In this document: positions 49,256 through 58,124 of the stretch, one piece after another
Numbering within the stretch: position 1 is the stretch's first letter
Layout: every line of letters begins with the position of its first letter
Source of the DNA: Thiomonas bhubaneswarensis
GTDB taxonomy: Bacteria > Pseudomonadota > Gammaproteobacteria > Burkholderiales > Burkholderiaceae_C
Direction of reading: 5' to 3'
Assembly: GCF_001418255.1 (NCBI RefSeq)
Contig: NZ_LIPV01000002.1
Coordinates: 124,001-188,000, forward strand
Length of the DNA stretch: 64,000 nucleotides
Translations under genes and position numbers: made by a program
The notes under the pieces: generated by a model
Database searches by the model: none
The model's input: the letters and a program-made list of their open reading frames with translations, nothing else
What the model was told of the DNA's origin: nothing

Positions 49256-51036
49256 CGTCCTGGGACGCGCTTTGGACCCAGCCGTGGTTCTGGTCGCGGC
49301 CCTGGGCCTTGCTCCTGCTGCTCGTGCCGCTGGGGCTGGCCGCATGGCGGCTTCGCAGCGCGCGTGCCGAGCGCCATGTGGCGCTGCGCTGGGCCGACGC
49401 CGAGCTGCTGCCGTTCGCCACCGCGCAGCCTCCCGCCCGTGCCGTCTGGGGCCGTCTGTTGCGCGACACCCTGATGTGGACGCTGCTTGCGCTCGCCGCC
49501 GCAGGCCCGCGCCAGCCACTGACCGACGCCGCCGGCGCCGCAGGGCCGCACCGCATCGCCGTGATGGTGCTGATGGATGCGAGCGCCGCAGCCAGCGCCG
49601 CGCCCGCCGACGCCACGCTCTCGCCGCTGGAGCAGCAGCGCCTGCTGCTGGCCGCGCTGTGGCCCGAGCTGAGCGGCGAGCGCCTCGGGCTCATCGCCTA
49701 CGGCGCCTCCCGGCCTGGCGCAGCGATGGCTGTGGCGCAATTGCTGCCGCCGACCAACGACCCGGCGCTCTTCAACCACGCCGCCGATCAGGCGCGGCCG
49801 CAGATTCTGGCGGTGGACGGCGCAGGCGCCGCGCTGCCGGGTCTGCTCGACCTCGCGCGCCAGCGCCTGCGGCAGCAGGCCGAAGGCGAGCCCGGAGCCC
49901 TGCTGCTCATGGCTGGCCCAGGGCTGGCGCTGCCGTCCGATCTCGACGGGGCCGCGCTTGGCCGCGCCCTGCGCGCTGCGCATCTGCCGCTCTACGGCCT
50001 GGCGCTGCCCGGCCTGTCTGCCGAGGCCGCGTCCGTGCTGCGCGCCGTGGCGCAGACGAGTGGCGGCGAGTGGGATGCCGTGGCAGCGGGGCAGACTGGC
50101 ACCGCGGCGTGGCAGCGCCTGTACGCGCAGGGCATGGCGCGTCTGCCCGCTAGCCCGGCGGCAGCGTCGGCCGTCACCGCCTGGCGCGAGCTGTACGGGC
50201 TGTTCCTGCTGCCCGCGCTGGTCGTGCTGCTAGTGTCGGCGTGGCCGCGCCCTCGGGCCATGCCCGCGTTGCTGCTCGCCGCCTTGTTCTTGGGCGCGAG
50301 CCTCACCCATGCACCGTCGGCTCGCGCCGCCGAGCCATTGCCGCAACGTCGCGCCGAACACGCGGCCTGGTCGGCCTGGCAGCAGGGCCGCTACGCCGAG
50401 GCGCAGCAGCGCTATGCCGCGCTGCCGGGCTACGCCGCACGCATGGGTGAGGGCGCGGCGGCCTATCGGCTGGGGCACTATCAGGTGGCGGCGCAGGCGT
50501 TTCATCGCGCCCTGCTGCTGGCCGACACGCCGGGGCAGCGGTTCGCGGCCTTCTACGACCTGGGCAATGCCACCCTGCATCTGCCCGGCCGATCGCTCGA
50601 AGCCGTGCAGGCTTTCGACGCGGCGCTGCGTCTGCGCCCGAATGACGCCCAGGCGCAGCGCAATGCCCGGCTCGCTCGGCGCGTGTATGAGACCGAGCAC
50701 CCGCCGAGCTATCTCGTGGGCATCGCCAAGCGCGCCCCGCCCAGCCATCAGTCGCGCTTCGGCCAGCAGACCTCCGACACCCCGTCGCAGCTCAAACATC
50801 ATCCGCGCGCGCAGGCTTCGGCCCCGTTGCAGCAGGGCGCGGCGCTGTCTGCCCAAGGGCATCTGAGCGCCCCGACTGGCGCGAGCGCAGCCGTGGCGCA
50901 AGCCGCGTGGCAACCGCCCGCGCTCGACTGGGCCGGCATGGACAAACGGGTGCAACTGCTCCTCGATGCCCGCGCCGAACTGCTGGCGCAACGCGCCGCG
51001 CTCGACACCCGCGCGGCTGCAGGAGCTGCGCCATGA
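49252..51036 (+). CDS. VWA-TPR fusion membrane protein (BatB/BatC-like)
   Basis: A 594-residue protein. N-terminal membrane helices flank a VWA domain (about residues 95-280). Its MIDAS is degenerate (LMDASAAAS, lacking the second Ser/Thr). A membrane segment at about 320-355 is followed by TPR-like repeats (AAWSAWQQGRYAEAQQRYAA, then AYRLGHYQVAAQAFHRALLL and LRLRPNDAQAQRNARLARRV), and a Gln/Ala-rich tail. It appears to be a fusion of separate BatB and BatC proteins. Start overlaps the previous stop; its own stop overlaps batD. Confidence 0.85.
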   Translation: MTSWDALWTQPWFWSRPWALLLLLVPLGLAAWRLRSARAERHVALRWADAELLPFATAQPPARAVWGRLLRDTLMWTLLALAAAGPRQPLTDAAGAAGPHRIAVMVLMDASAAASAAPADATLSPLEQQRLLLAALWPELSGERLGLIAYGASRPGAAMAVAQLLPPTNDPALFNHAADQARPQILAVDGAGAALPGLLDLARQRLRQQAEGEPGALLLMAGPGLALPSDLDGAALGRALRAAHLPLYGLALPGLSAEAASVLRAVAQTSGGEWDAVAAGQTGTAAWQRLYAQGMARLPASPAAASAVTAWRELYGLFLLPALVVLLVSAWPRPRAMPALLLAALFLGASLTHAPSARAAEPLPQRRAEHAAWSAWQQGRYAEAQQRYAALPGYAARMGEGAAAYRLGHYQVAAQAFHRALLLADTPGQRFAAFYDLGNATLHLPGRSLEAVQAFDAALRLRPNDAQAQRNARLARRVYETEHPPSYLVGIAKRAPPSHQSRFGQQTSDTPSQLKHHPRAQASAPLQQGAALSAQGHLSAPTGASAAVAQAAWQPPALDWAGMDKRVQLLLDARAELLAQRAALDTRAAAGAAP

Positions 51037-52487
51037 TGCGCTGGCTGCTTGCCGCCACCGGGCTTTTGCTTTCGGCTTTCACCGCATGCGCGGCAGCGCA
51101 GGGCACTCTGACCTGCAGGGTGGACAGCGCCACACCCGTGCTCGGCCACCCGCTGACCTGGACGCTCACCGCCCGCGACACGGCTCAGTCCCTACCTGAC
51201 ATCACCGCCGCCAGCCTGCGCCCCGACTGGCTGCTCACCGAGCAGCAGGGCGCCAGCGGCAGCGACGCCGCGGGGCATCGCGAGCAGAGCGCCGTGCTCA
51301 CCCTCATCCCCCTGCGCAGCGGGCGGCTGACCCTGCCCGAGATGAGCGCAGGCAGCGCCCGCTGCCCGGCGCAGACCGTGGAGGTGGCGCCCGCCGCCGC
51401 GGGCGAGGCGCCGCTGCAATGGCGCACGCAGATGCAACCCGCCCGTCCCTACGCGCTGCAGCCGCTGCGGGTCGAGCTATGGGTCATCGGCGCGGGCAAT
51501 CTGGTGTGGAACACGCCGCCCGCGCGCAGCGCCCAGGCCAGGCTGGTGCCGCTGGACCAGACCACGCGCACCGAAGTCATCGATGGCACCGCCCAGCTCG
51601 TGCAGGTCTTTGCCTGGCAGGTGCTGCCGCTGCAGGCCGGGGCAGTGACGGTGGATTTCGGTCTGGTGCGCGCGCATGCCTTCGGCCAGTTGCGGGTGTA
51701 CGAGCCGCCGCCGCTGCAGTTCGACGCACGGGCGCTGCCGCAATGGTGGCCGACCGACGGCCTGATCGGCGCGCCGCAGCTTGAGGTGGTGCAGGCCTCG
51801 ACCGCGCTGCGGCTGGGCCAGACCGGCGTGTGGCGGCTGCGGCTGTCGTCGCCCGGCATCGACCGCGCCCAGGTCTTGCGCGTAGCGAATGCCTGGAGCG
51901 CGGCGCTGCCGCCTGCCTTCGGCGCGGCGGGCGTCGAAGCGCACCGCGCGGGCGACGGCGCCGACGGCAGCGACGATGCGTGGGACATCGACCTCTATCT
52001 GCGACCACCGTCCGCCGGGCGGCTGCAGGCCCCGGCGCTGCGGCTGGACTATTTCGATCCGCGCACGGCATTGCCCGCCACCGCCCACTGGCAGCCCCCG
52101 GCTTTGCTGGTGGACGATCCGCGCCCGCGGCATCTGGCCATCGGCCTGCTGGGTGGGGCGGGCGTGCTCGGTCTGCTGTTCGGTCTGCGTGCGGCGGCAT
52201 GTCTGGCGTGTCGCGCGCATCGCCGCCGTGCCGCCCTGCGCGCCGTGGCGCAGGCCGACACCCCGGAGGCGCTGCTGCGCGCCTGGCTGGCCGTGAAGGT
52301 CTCTGCCACCTCCGCGCCAACGCTGCAAGCATGGCTGCACGAGGCAGGCGTGCCCGAAGCGCATGCCCTGCGCCGCCATGCCGAGCGCCTGCAGCGCATG
52401 CTCTACCTCGCCCCGCTGGACGCATCGCAGGCCGACCTCGCCGCACTGGCCGCCGCCGTGCATGATGAACTGCGCCAGCGCCGCTGA
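51033..52487 (+). CDS. BatD-like protein
   Basis: A 484-residue protein with an N-terminal signal (residues 1-22), a long beta-rich periplasmic part (about 25-360) and one membrane helix (HLAIGLLGGAGVLGLLFGLR) followed by a cytoplasmic helical tail (about 400-484). This matches the BatD/DUF7939 class that ends Bat operons and is proposed to act in envelope stress or aerotolerance. The ATG overlaps the previous stop (ATGA). Function is inferred from operon position and topology. Confidence 0.83.
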   Translation: MMRWLLAATGLLLSAFTACAAAQGTLTCRVDSATPVLGHPLTWTLTARDTAQSLPDITAASLRPDWLLTEQQGASGSDAAGHREQSAVLTLIPLRSGRLTLPEMSAGSARCPAQTVEVAPAAAGEAPLQWRTQMQPARPYALQPLRVELWVIGAGNLVWNTPPARSAQARLVPLDQTTRTEVIDGTAQLVQVFAWQVLPLQAGAVTVDFGLVRAHAFGQLRVYEPPPLQFDARALPQWWPTDGLIGAPQLEVVQASTALRLGQTGVWRLRLSSPGIDRAQVLRVANAWSAALPPAFGAAGVEAHRAGDGADGSDDAWDIDLYLRPPSAGRLQAPALRLDYFDPRTALPATAHWQPPALLVDDPRPRHLAIGLLGGAGVLGLLFGLRAAACLACRAHRRRAALRAVAQADTPEALLRAWLAVKVSATSAPTLQAWLHEAGVPEAHALRRHAERLQRMLYLAPLDASQADLAALAAAVHDELRQRR

Positions 52488-52588
52488 TGCGCATGCCCCG
52501 CGCGGTCGCGATCCATGCAATCGCGGGGGAGACCGGTCGGCGGAAAGGTTCACAATCGGCCCATCCAGTAAAGACCGAAGGAGCCGCC

Positions 52589-52891
52589 ATGAAAACCTGG
52601 ACCTCCGTGCTGGCCGGTGCCACTCTCTGCGTGGCCGCACTCGCCGTGCTACCCGCGCAGGCGCAGAGCGCATCCAGCCGTGCCGAAGACGCGATGGATC
52701 AGATCCTGTTCGACTTCGATGCGAGCGACTATGTGAGCTATCGGGTGGTGAACTTCGGCTACCTCGAAATCACCTTTCCCAGCAACACTCCGCGCGATGT
52801 GGCCAGGCGCATTCTCGATGCCGCCCGGCACAGCCCCGACATCAGCGGCATACGCGAAAACTTCGGCGGCGCGGCCTGTTCGCGGTTTTAG
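52589..52891 (+). CDS. Small secreted hypothetical protein
   Basis: A 100-residue protein with a signal peptide (residues 1-25, ending PAQAQS). The mature part has DFDASDYVSYRVVNFGYLEI and SNTPRDVARRILDAARHSPD. I do not recognise the family. AAGGAG lies upstream of the ATG at 52589; the frame extends to 52487 and would then overlap batD, but the ribosome binding site and signal argue for the later start. A single Cys near the C-terminus is present. Confidence 0.7.
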   Translation: MKTWTSVLAGATLCVAALAVLPAQAQSASSRAEDAMDQILFDFDASDYVSYRVVNFGYLEITFPSNTPRDVARRILDAARHSPDISGIRENFGGAACSRF

Positions 52892-52911
52892 AAGCCCGCC
52901 GTGGCGCGGCT

Positions 52912-53196
52912 TTACAGCACCACTTTCACCATCGGATGACTGGTGAGCGCGCGGTACAGATCGTCGAGCTGGGCGCGGCTGGTGGCGCGGATGGTGCAGG
53001 TGCAGCTCAGGTAGTTGCGGCCGCTGGAGGGCCGAAGCTCCATGGTGGCCGGGTCGAAGTCGGGGGCGTGCAGCAGCACCACGGCGGCTATCGCGTCGGC
53101 GAAGCCATCGACATTGGCGCCCATGATCTTGATGGGAAAGTCGCTCGGATATTGGATGAGGCTTTCATCGCCGGGCGCGGTGGAGATCGGGTTCAT
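52912..53196 (-). CDS. DUF493 (YbeD) family protein
   Basis: A 94-residue small protein of the YbeD/DUF493 family (LIQYPSDFPIKIMGANVDGF, GRNYLSCTCTIRATSRAQLD, LYRALTSHPMVKVVL). The fold is a ferredoxin-like alpha-beta domain. Its role is uncertain; in many proteobacteria it lies next to lipoate genes, but those are not in this window. It is cytoplasmic. Confidence 0.85.
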   Translation of the reverse strand: MNPISTAPGDESLIQYPSDFPIKIMGANVDGFADAIAAVVLLHAPDFDPATMELRPSSGRNYLSCTCTIRATSRAQLDDLYRALTSHPMVKVVL

Positions 53197-53264
53197 GGTG
53201 ACGGTGAAATGGGGGGACGGGGCGTGAGAGCCATTATCCGGCGTTCAGAGCGGTCCCGCCCCAG

Positions 53265-53321
53265 CCCTCCCCAGCAGTGGGGAGGGAGTAAAACAAGCGC
53301 CTCCCCCAGCAGTGGGGGAGG
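53265..53321. repeat. Two tandem G/C-rich hairpin repeats
   Basis: CCCTCCCC-AGCAGT-GGGGAGGG at 53265-53286 and CCTCCCCC-AGCAGT-GGGGGAGG at 53300-53321 share the same loop. They look like two copies of an intergenic palindromic repeat. A related hairpin with a different loop occurs at 58665-58684. They lie between the DUF493 and slyX genes. Confidence 0.6.
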
Positions 53322-53359
53322 CTGGGAGGGGGATCGACGTTCGCTCGGGCGAGCTTGAC

Positions 53360-53575
53360 TCAATAATGCGGCGGCAGTTCGTCGAACAGGCTGCGCGGGG
53401 CCGAAGGCGCGTCGGCCGGACGCTGGCGGCGGAGTTCTTCCAACTCGCGCCGCAGCCAGTCGATCTGTTGCTGCTGCTGCGCGACCAGCATGTTGAGGGC
53501 TTCGAGCAGGTCTTCGGCGTAGCCGAATTTCTCTTCCAGGCGGGTGAGCCGGTCGTCGGTGTTGGGGTCTTGCAT
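53360..53575 (-). CDS. slyX: SlyX homologue
   Basis: A 71-residue coiled-coil protein with RLTRLEEKFGYAEDLLEALN and a terminal SLFDELPPHY, matching the SlyX family. Its function is unknown. It lies 16 bp downstream of the DMT transporter gene in transcription order? It actually precedes it in coordinates and shares its strand; SlyX is read after the transporter. Confidence 0.85.
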   Translation of the reverse strand: MQDPNTDDRLTRLEEKFGYAEDLLEALNMLVAQQQQQIDWLRRELEELRRQRPADAPSAPRSLFDELPPHY

Positions 53576-53590
53576 GGGCTTGGCTACGAC

Positions 53591-54646
53591 TCAGCCATGA
53601 CCGTGCCGGTGATGAATGTCGGGCACATGCGCATGGGTGTGGGTCAGGGCGGCGTGGTGGTGCGGGTGAGTGTGCGGCTCACGGCCGTCCCAGGGGAAAT
53701 CGTGGGTGTGCTGGTGATGCGCGTCGTGGCGGTGGCGGTGGGCATGATCCATCGGCTCGTGGGTGTGGGCGTGAACGTGGCGCTCGCGCACATGCAGCCA
53801 CACGCCCAGCGCCATCAGCGCGGCGGCCAGCCAGAAGGCAGGCGCGGGCCATTGCGGCCAGATGGCCAGAGCGATCAACACGCCGAACAGCGGTGCCACG
53901 GAAAAGTAGGCCCCGGTGCGTGCGGTGCCCAGGTTGCGCAGCGCCACGACGAACAGCGCCAGACTCAGGCCGTAGCCGACAAAGCCCACGGACATGGCAG
54001 CGGCCACGGTTGCCGTCGGCGGCAGCGATGCCCCCGCGCCCAGCGCCGCCGCGGTGTTCACGGCCCCGGCCAGCGCACCCTTGAGTCCGGCGATGAGCAA
54101 GGCGTCGTGGGTAGCGACTTTGCGCGTCAGGTTGTTGTCGATGGCCCAGGCCAGACAGGCGGCCGCCACCAGCCCGGCCCCGGCCGAAAACGCCAGCCCG
54201 GCTCCGGGCGTCCAGGCCAGCAGCAGCCCTCCTGCCACGATGGCAGCCATGCCCAGCACGATGCTGCGGTCGGCGTTTTCACGGAACACCACCCAGGCCA
54301 GCAGCGCGGTGAACACCCCCTCCAGATTGAGCAGCAGCGCGGCGCTGGCCGCATCGAGCCGCTGCAGGCCGAACATCAGCAGCACCGGGCCTGCCACGCC
54401 GCCCGCGGCAATCGCCCCGAGCAGCCAGGGCAGATCGGCCCGCGGAATGCGCACATCCGGCACGGCTGCTCCTGCGCGCAACTTGCGCAGCACCATCAGC
54501 AGCGCCAGACCCGCGCCGCTGCCCAGATAGAGCAGCCCTGCGAGCAGTTGCGGCGGCATGTCGCCCAGCAGCAGTTTGGCCAGCGGCGTGCTGGCGCCGA
54601 ACAGCAGCGCGGCGGCAAGGGCGGGGGCGGCGGAGCGCAGGTTCAT
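53591..54646 (-). CDS. DMT/EamA transporter with His-rich tail
   Basis: A 351-residue drug/metabolite transporter with ten predicted helices in two EamA repeats (FGASTPLAKLLLGDMPPQL and ENADRSIVLGMAAIVAGGL). Beyond the last helix (about residue 290) lies a tail of about 60 residues packed with His (HVHAHTHEP, HAHRHRHDAHHQHTH, HTHPHHH). It suggests metal binding or metal-regulated transport. EamA substrates vary; this one is unknown. The upstream frame to 55882 is not part of the gene. Start at 54646 was chosen from the EamA N-terminus. Confidence 0.82.
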   Translation of the reverse strand: MNLRSAAPALAAALLFGASTPLAKLLLGDMPPQLLAGLLYLGSGAGLALLMVLRKLRAGAAVPDVRIPRADLPWLLGAIAAGGVAGPVLLMFGLQRLDAASAALLLNLEGVFTALLAWVVFRENADRSIVLGMAAIVAGGLLLAWTPGAGLAFSAGAGLVAAACLAWAIDNNLTRKVATHDALLIAGLKGALAGAVNTAAALGAGASLPPTATVAAAMSVGFVGYGLSLALFVVALRNLGTARTGAYFSVAPLFGVLIALAIWPQWPAPAFWLAAALMALGVWLHVRERHVHAHTHEPMDHAHRHRHDAHHQHTHDFPWDGREPHTHPHHHAALTHTHAHVPDIHHRHGHG

Positions 54647-54708
54647 GGTGGGTGACGGAGCGCGGACATGCTGCGAAGGTGCCATTGTCGCGCGCCGCCC
54701 GAGAGTCC

Positions 54709-55101
54709 TCACTGAACCCTGTCGATGCGCGTCACCACATCGGTGCCATCTTGCTGCTGCACGGTGAAGCGCACCTTGTCGCCCACCTTGAGGCCGTCGA
54801 TCAGCTTGGGGTCGGCCAGGCGGTAATTCATGGTCATGGCGCCCATGCCCAGGCTGGGGATGGGGCCGTGGCGCAGGGTGATCTTGCCGCTGGCGGGGTC
54901 GATTTTGCGCACTTCGCCATTCGCCTGCGCCTGCTGCGTGGCGGCGCCCGAGGCGGCGGGCATCTGCATCATCTGCATGTGCTGCGCCATGCCATCCGGC
55001 GTGGAATGGTCGTGGTCGGCGTGGCTTTGCGCGGCCAGCGCCGGGGCGGTTAGGGCGAGGGCGAGTGCGAGGGTAGTGAGGGGTTTGCGGACGGTGTTCA
55101 T
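54709..55101 (-). CDS. CusF-like periplasmic copper-binding protein
   Basis: A 130-residue protein with a signal peptide (residues 1-24), a His/Met-rich segment (HADHDHSTPDGMAQHMQMMQM, partly) and a CusF-type OB fold. Candidate Cu(I) ligands are His78, Met86, Met89 and Met91 (MGAMTMNY). In E. coli CusF a Trp next to the ligands caps copper; here that position is Met. AGGAGA lies upstream. It is the last gene of the copper module. Confidence 0.8.
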   Translation of the reverse strand: MNTVRKPLTTLALALALTAPALAAQSHADHDHSTPDGMAQHMQMMQMPAASGAATQQAQANGEVRKIDPASGKITLRHGPIPSLGMGAMTMNYRLADPKLIDGLKVGDKVRFTVQQQDGTDVVTRIDRVQ

Positions 55102-55155
55102 GCGGTTCTCCTGGTGAGGTGGGTGGGAAAGACAAATGGGGCGAACGGGGGCGCT

Positions 55156-56562
55156 TCAATGCCCATGCAGGTGCGTCGGCTTCTGCACCTGCAGCACCCG
55201 CGCCCCGGCCTCGGCTGCGGGCTTGGGCGCATGCGGGTCGCGCGGCGCGGCGGGGGCGGTGTCGGTCGGCACGGTGTGGGCCTGGGTGCCGGAGGGCATG
55301 GCGTACCAGCCGAAGGCGTCGAGGCCGGCCCAGGCGAGCTGTTCGGTGGAGGCCGCAGGCAGCTTGTCGCGCACCTTGAGCACGCTGAACATGCCGCCCA
55401 TTTCCACCGAGCCGTAGGGGCCGCGGCCGGTCATCATCGGCAGGGTGTTGTCGGGCAGGGGCATGTCCATCTCGGCCATCTCCGCCATGCCGCTGGAACC
55501 CATGGCCATATAGTCGGGCAGCAGCTTTTGCAGCGCCGGGGTGAGGTCGTCCTGCTGCACGCCGATCATGGTGGGCACGCTGTGGCCCATGGCGTTCATG
55601 GTGTGGTGCGACTTGTGGCAGTGAAAGGCCCAGTCGCCGGGGTTGTCGGCGATGAACTCGATGGCGCGCATCTGTCCCACGGCAATGTCCACCGTCACCT
55701 CGGGCCAGCGCGCCGTCCTGGGCACCCAGCCGCCGTCGGTGCCCGCGACCTCGAACACATGGCCGTGCAGGTGGATGGGGTGGTTGGTCATGGTCAGGTT
55801 GCCCATGCGGATGCGCACGCGCTCGCCGGTGCGCGCCACCAGCGGGGCGATGCCGGGGAAGGCGCGGCTGTTCCACGTCCACAGGTTGAAGTCGAGCATG
55901 GTGTTCACCTTCGGCACGCTCGAACCAGGGTCGATGTCGTAGGCGTTGATGAGAAAGGCGTAGTCGCGGTGGACAGCCATCTGCCGCGGGTTCCTGGGGT
56001 GGACGATGAACAGCCCCATCGCCCCCATGGCCATCTGCACCATTTCATCGGCATGGGGGTGGTACATGAAGGTGCCGCTGTTGTGCAGCACGAATTCATA
56101 CACGAAGGTCTGGCCGGGTTTGATCTGCGGCTGCGTCAGGCCGCCCACGCCGTCCATGCCGTTGGGCAGGATGAGGCCGTGCCAGTGCACCGTGGTGTGC
56201 TCGGGCAGCTTGTTGGTGACGAACAGGCGTACGCGGTCGCCCTCCACCGCCTCGATGGTGGGGCCGGGGCTCGATCCGTTATAGCCCCACAGCCGGGCGA
56301 TCATGCCGGGGGCGATCTCGCGCTCCACCGGCTCGGCCACGAGGTGGAATTCCTTGACGCCGTTCTTCATGCGAAACGGCAGGCTCCAGCCGTTGAGGGT
56401 GACGACGGGGTTGTAGGGTCGGCCGCTGCCGGGGTGCAGCGGCGGTGCGGTGTCGGCGCTGTCGTGGTGGTGAGGCTCGGGTGCGGTGGCCAGGGCGTTG
56501 CGACTGGCGGCGCCTGCGGCGAGCAGCCCGGCGGCGGCGAGAAAGTTGCGGCGGGTATTCAT
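55156..56562 (-). CDS. Multicopper oxidase (CopA-type)
   Basis: A 468-residue secreted oxidase. The N-terminus has a Tat signal (RRNFLAAAGLLAAG). All four copper-ligand motifs are present: HWHG at 126-129, HPH at 168-170, HPIHLHGH at 261-268, and HCHKSHH at 314-320. It presumably oxidises Cu(I) in the periplasm. A second N-terminal copper segment of the longer PcoA type is absent, and a Met-rich segment (MAEMAEMDMPLPD) lies near the C-terminus. It lies between the outer-membrane factor and CusF-like genes, a copper-resistance operon. Confidence 0.88.
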   Translation of the reverse strand: MNTRRNFLAAAGLLAAGAASRNALATAPEPHHHDSADTAPPLHPGSGRPYNPVVTLNGWSLPFRMKNGVKEFHLVAEPVEREIAPGMIARLWGYNGSSPGPTIEAVEGDRVRLFVTNKLPEHTTVHWHGLILPNGMDGVGGLTQPQIKPGQTFVYEFVLHNSGTFMYHPHADEMVQMAMGAMGLFIVHPRNPRQMAVHRDYAFLINAYDIDPGSSVPKVNTMLDFNLWTWNSRAFPGIAPLVARTGERVRIRMGNLTMTNHPIHLHGHVFEVAGTDGGWVPRTARWPEVTVDIAVGQMRAIEFIADNPGDWAFHCHKSHHTMNAMGHSVPTMIGVQQDDLTPALQKLLPDYMAMGSSGMAEMAEMDMPLPDNTLPMMTGRGPYGSVEMGGMFSVLKVRDKLPAASTEQLAWAGLDAFGWYAMPSGTQAHTVPTDTAPAAPRDPHAPKPAAEAGARVLQVQKPTHLHGH

Positions 56563-56588
56563 GGGAGGGTCTCGAAGGGAGGCGGCGC

Positions 56589-58031
56589 TCAATGGCCGGA
56601 GGATGCTGAAGGGGAGTTGACGGCGGGCGTGTCGATGGATGCGCCGGGGCTGACGTCCACGCCGAGCTGCGCGGCCTGCCAGGCGGCGTCGGCCAGCCAG
56701 TAGTCGCGCTGCGCGGCGATGGCGGCGCGCACCGCCTGCGCCTGGGTCTGCGCCGCGGCCACCAGCTCGAAGGTGCCGATGAGCATGCCGTTGTAGCGAA
56801 GCTGGCTCTCGTCGAGGACGGTCTGCGCCAGCGGCACGACCTTGCTGCGGCCGAGTCGCTCCTGCTGCCAGGCGCTGCGGCGCTGGGCGTCGGCTTCGCG
56901 CAGTTGCGAGGCGGCGCGCTGCGCGGTGGCGAGCAGCCGGTTGCGCGCGGCCAGCATCTGGTTGTCGGCCGCGCTGCGGATGGCGTCGCCCAGGTTGAAC
57001 AGTGGCAAGGGCAGGCTCAGGTCGAAGCCGTTTTGCGGCGGCGCGTCGCTCAAGGTCTTGCGCACGCCGCCCAAGTCCACATGCTCGACCAGACTGGTGC
57101 CGCGAGCGAGCCCTGCGGCCTGGGCCTGCGCGTCGAGTTCGGCGCGGGCGAGTTGCACGTCCAGACGATGATCGAGCGCGGCCTGCAGCATGGGGCCGTC
57201 CTCCGAGGGGGGCTGCGGCGGTACGGTCGGCAGTTGCGTCGGCAGCCTCAAGGCCGCGGCCTGCGCGTCCGAAAGACCCAGCGCGCGCACCAGCGCTTCG
57301 CGGCTCTGGCTGGCGGCGAGCACCGCGCGCTGCAGCCGCAATTCGCTGTCGGCGGCGAACAGACCTTGCCGCGCAGCGTCGAGTTTGGTGAAGTTGCCCG
57401 CAGCCTGCAGGCGCTCGGCCAGCGTGGCGGTGGCCTGGGCGGCGCCCACCACATCGCGGTCGTAAGCGGTGGTCTGCTGCGCCGCCACGGCCTGCACCCA
57501 CGCCATGCGCGCCTGCGCGGCGGTGCGCAGCACCTCGCGGGCCAGGGCGAGTTCGAGCTGCTTCTGTCGGGCGTGGTTCAGGCGCGAACGCGTGGGCAGG
57601 GTGAGCAGGTCGAGCAGGCCGATGCTCAGGCTGCGGGTGATTTCCACGCCTCCGCCACCAATGAGCAGGCGCTCAAAGCCGAACACTGGATTGGTCAGCC
57701 GGGCGCTCTGAGTGGACGCGGCGGAATCGGCCTGCGCCTGCGCGATCAGCGCCTGCAGCGCGGGGCTGCCCAGCAGGGCGGCGCTCACGGCGTCGTCGGC
57801 GCTCAGGGGCTTAGCCAGCAGCGCGTCGATCTGCTGCCGCGCCGACTGGCGCTGCGCCTCATCGTGCAGCAGTTGCACCGGCTGGCCGGTGTGGGGTTGG
57901 GCGATGGCATTGGCCGCTTGCAGCGACTGCCGGGTTTGCAGCGGGGCGCAGGCGGCCAGCAGCGCGCAAGCCGCCAGCGCACTCAGCCGCAACGCCCGCG
58001 GCCGCATGGGCACTTGGGGTGGGTTCAACAT
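56589..58031 (-). CDS. TolC-like outer-membrane factor lipoprotein
   Basis: A 480-residue outer-membrane efflux protein with a lipobox (LLAAC, Cys28) following a hydrophobic signal, and two related halves of TolC type. Long amphipathic helices are visible (TRSRLNHARQKQLELALARE, AADNQMLAARNRLLATAQRA). It would form the outer-membrane channel for periplasmic export. No RND or membrane-fusion partner is in the window, which is odd. GAGGTG precedes the ATG at 58031. It is between the small Cys/His-rich gene and the multicopper oxidase gene. Confidence 0.85.
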   Translation of the reverse strand: MLNPPQVPMRPRALRLSALAACALLAACAPLQTRQSLQAANAIAQPHTGQPVQLLHDEAQRQSARQQIDALLAKPLSADDAVSAALLGSPALQALIAQAQADSAASTQSARLTNPVFGFERLLIGGGGVEITRSLSIGLLDLLTLPTRSRLNHARQKQLELALAREVLRTAAQARMAWVQAVAAQQTTAYDRDVVGAAQATATLAERLQAAGNFTKLDAARQGLFAADSELRLQRAVLAASQSREALVRALGLSDAQAAALRLPTQLPTVPPQPPSEDGPMLQAALDHRLDVQLARAELDAQAQAAGLARGTSLVEHVDLGGVRKTLSDAPPQNGFDLSLPLPLFNLGDAIRSAADNQMLAARNRLLATAQRAASQLREADAQRRSAWQQERLGRSKVVPLAQTVLDESQLRYNGMLIGTFELVAAAQTQAQAVRAAIAAQRDYWLADAAWQAAQLGVDVSPGASIDTPAVNSPSASSGH

Positions 58032-58124
58032 GAAAAGACACCTCGATCGAGCCGCAAACCGTTGCGGCGACACGATATGCGGCGCAGCCGCAAGGGCCGC
58101 GCCGCGACGCAGACGTGACGAGGG

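Noticed and set aside
53265-53321. Possible CRISPR array.
   Set aside because: Only two units occur, each is itself a palindrome, and the spacer is 13 bp; this fits intergenic hairpin repeats.
54647-55882. An N-terminal extension of the DMT transporter frame.
   Set aside because: It would overlap the CusF-like and multicopper oxidase genes, and its sequence is low-complexity; the transporter proper starts at 54646.
55114-56703. A 529-residue plus-strand frame opposite the multicopper oxidase gene.
   Set aside because: Copper-ligand motifs are on the minus strand; the plus frame is a His/Val/Gly-rich shadow.
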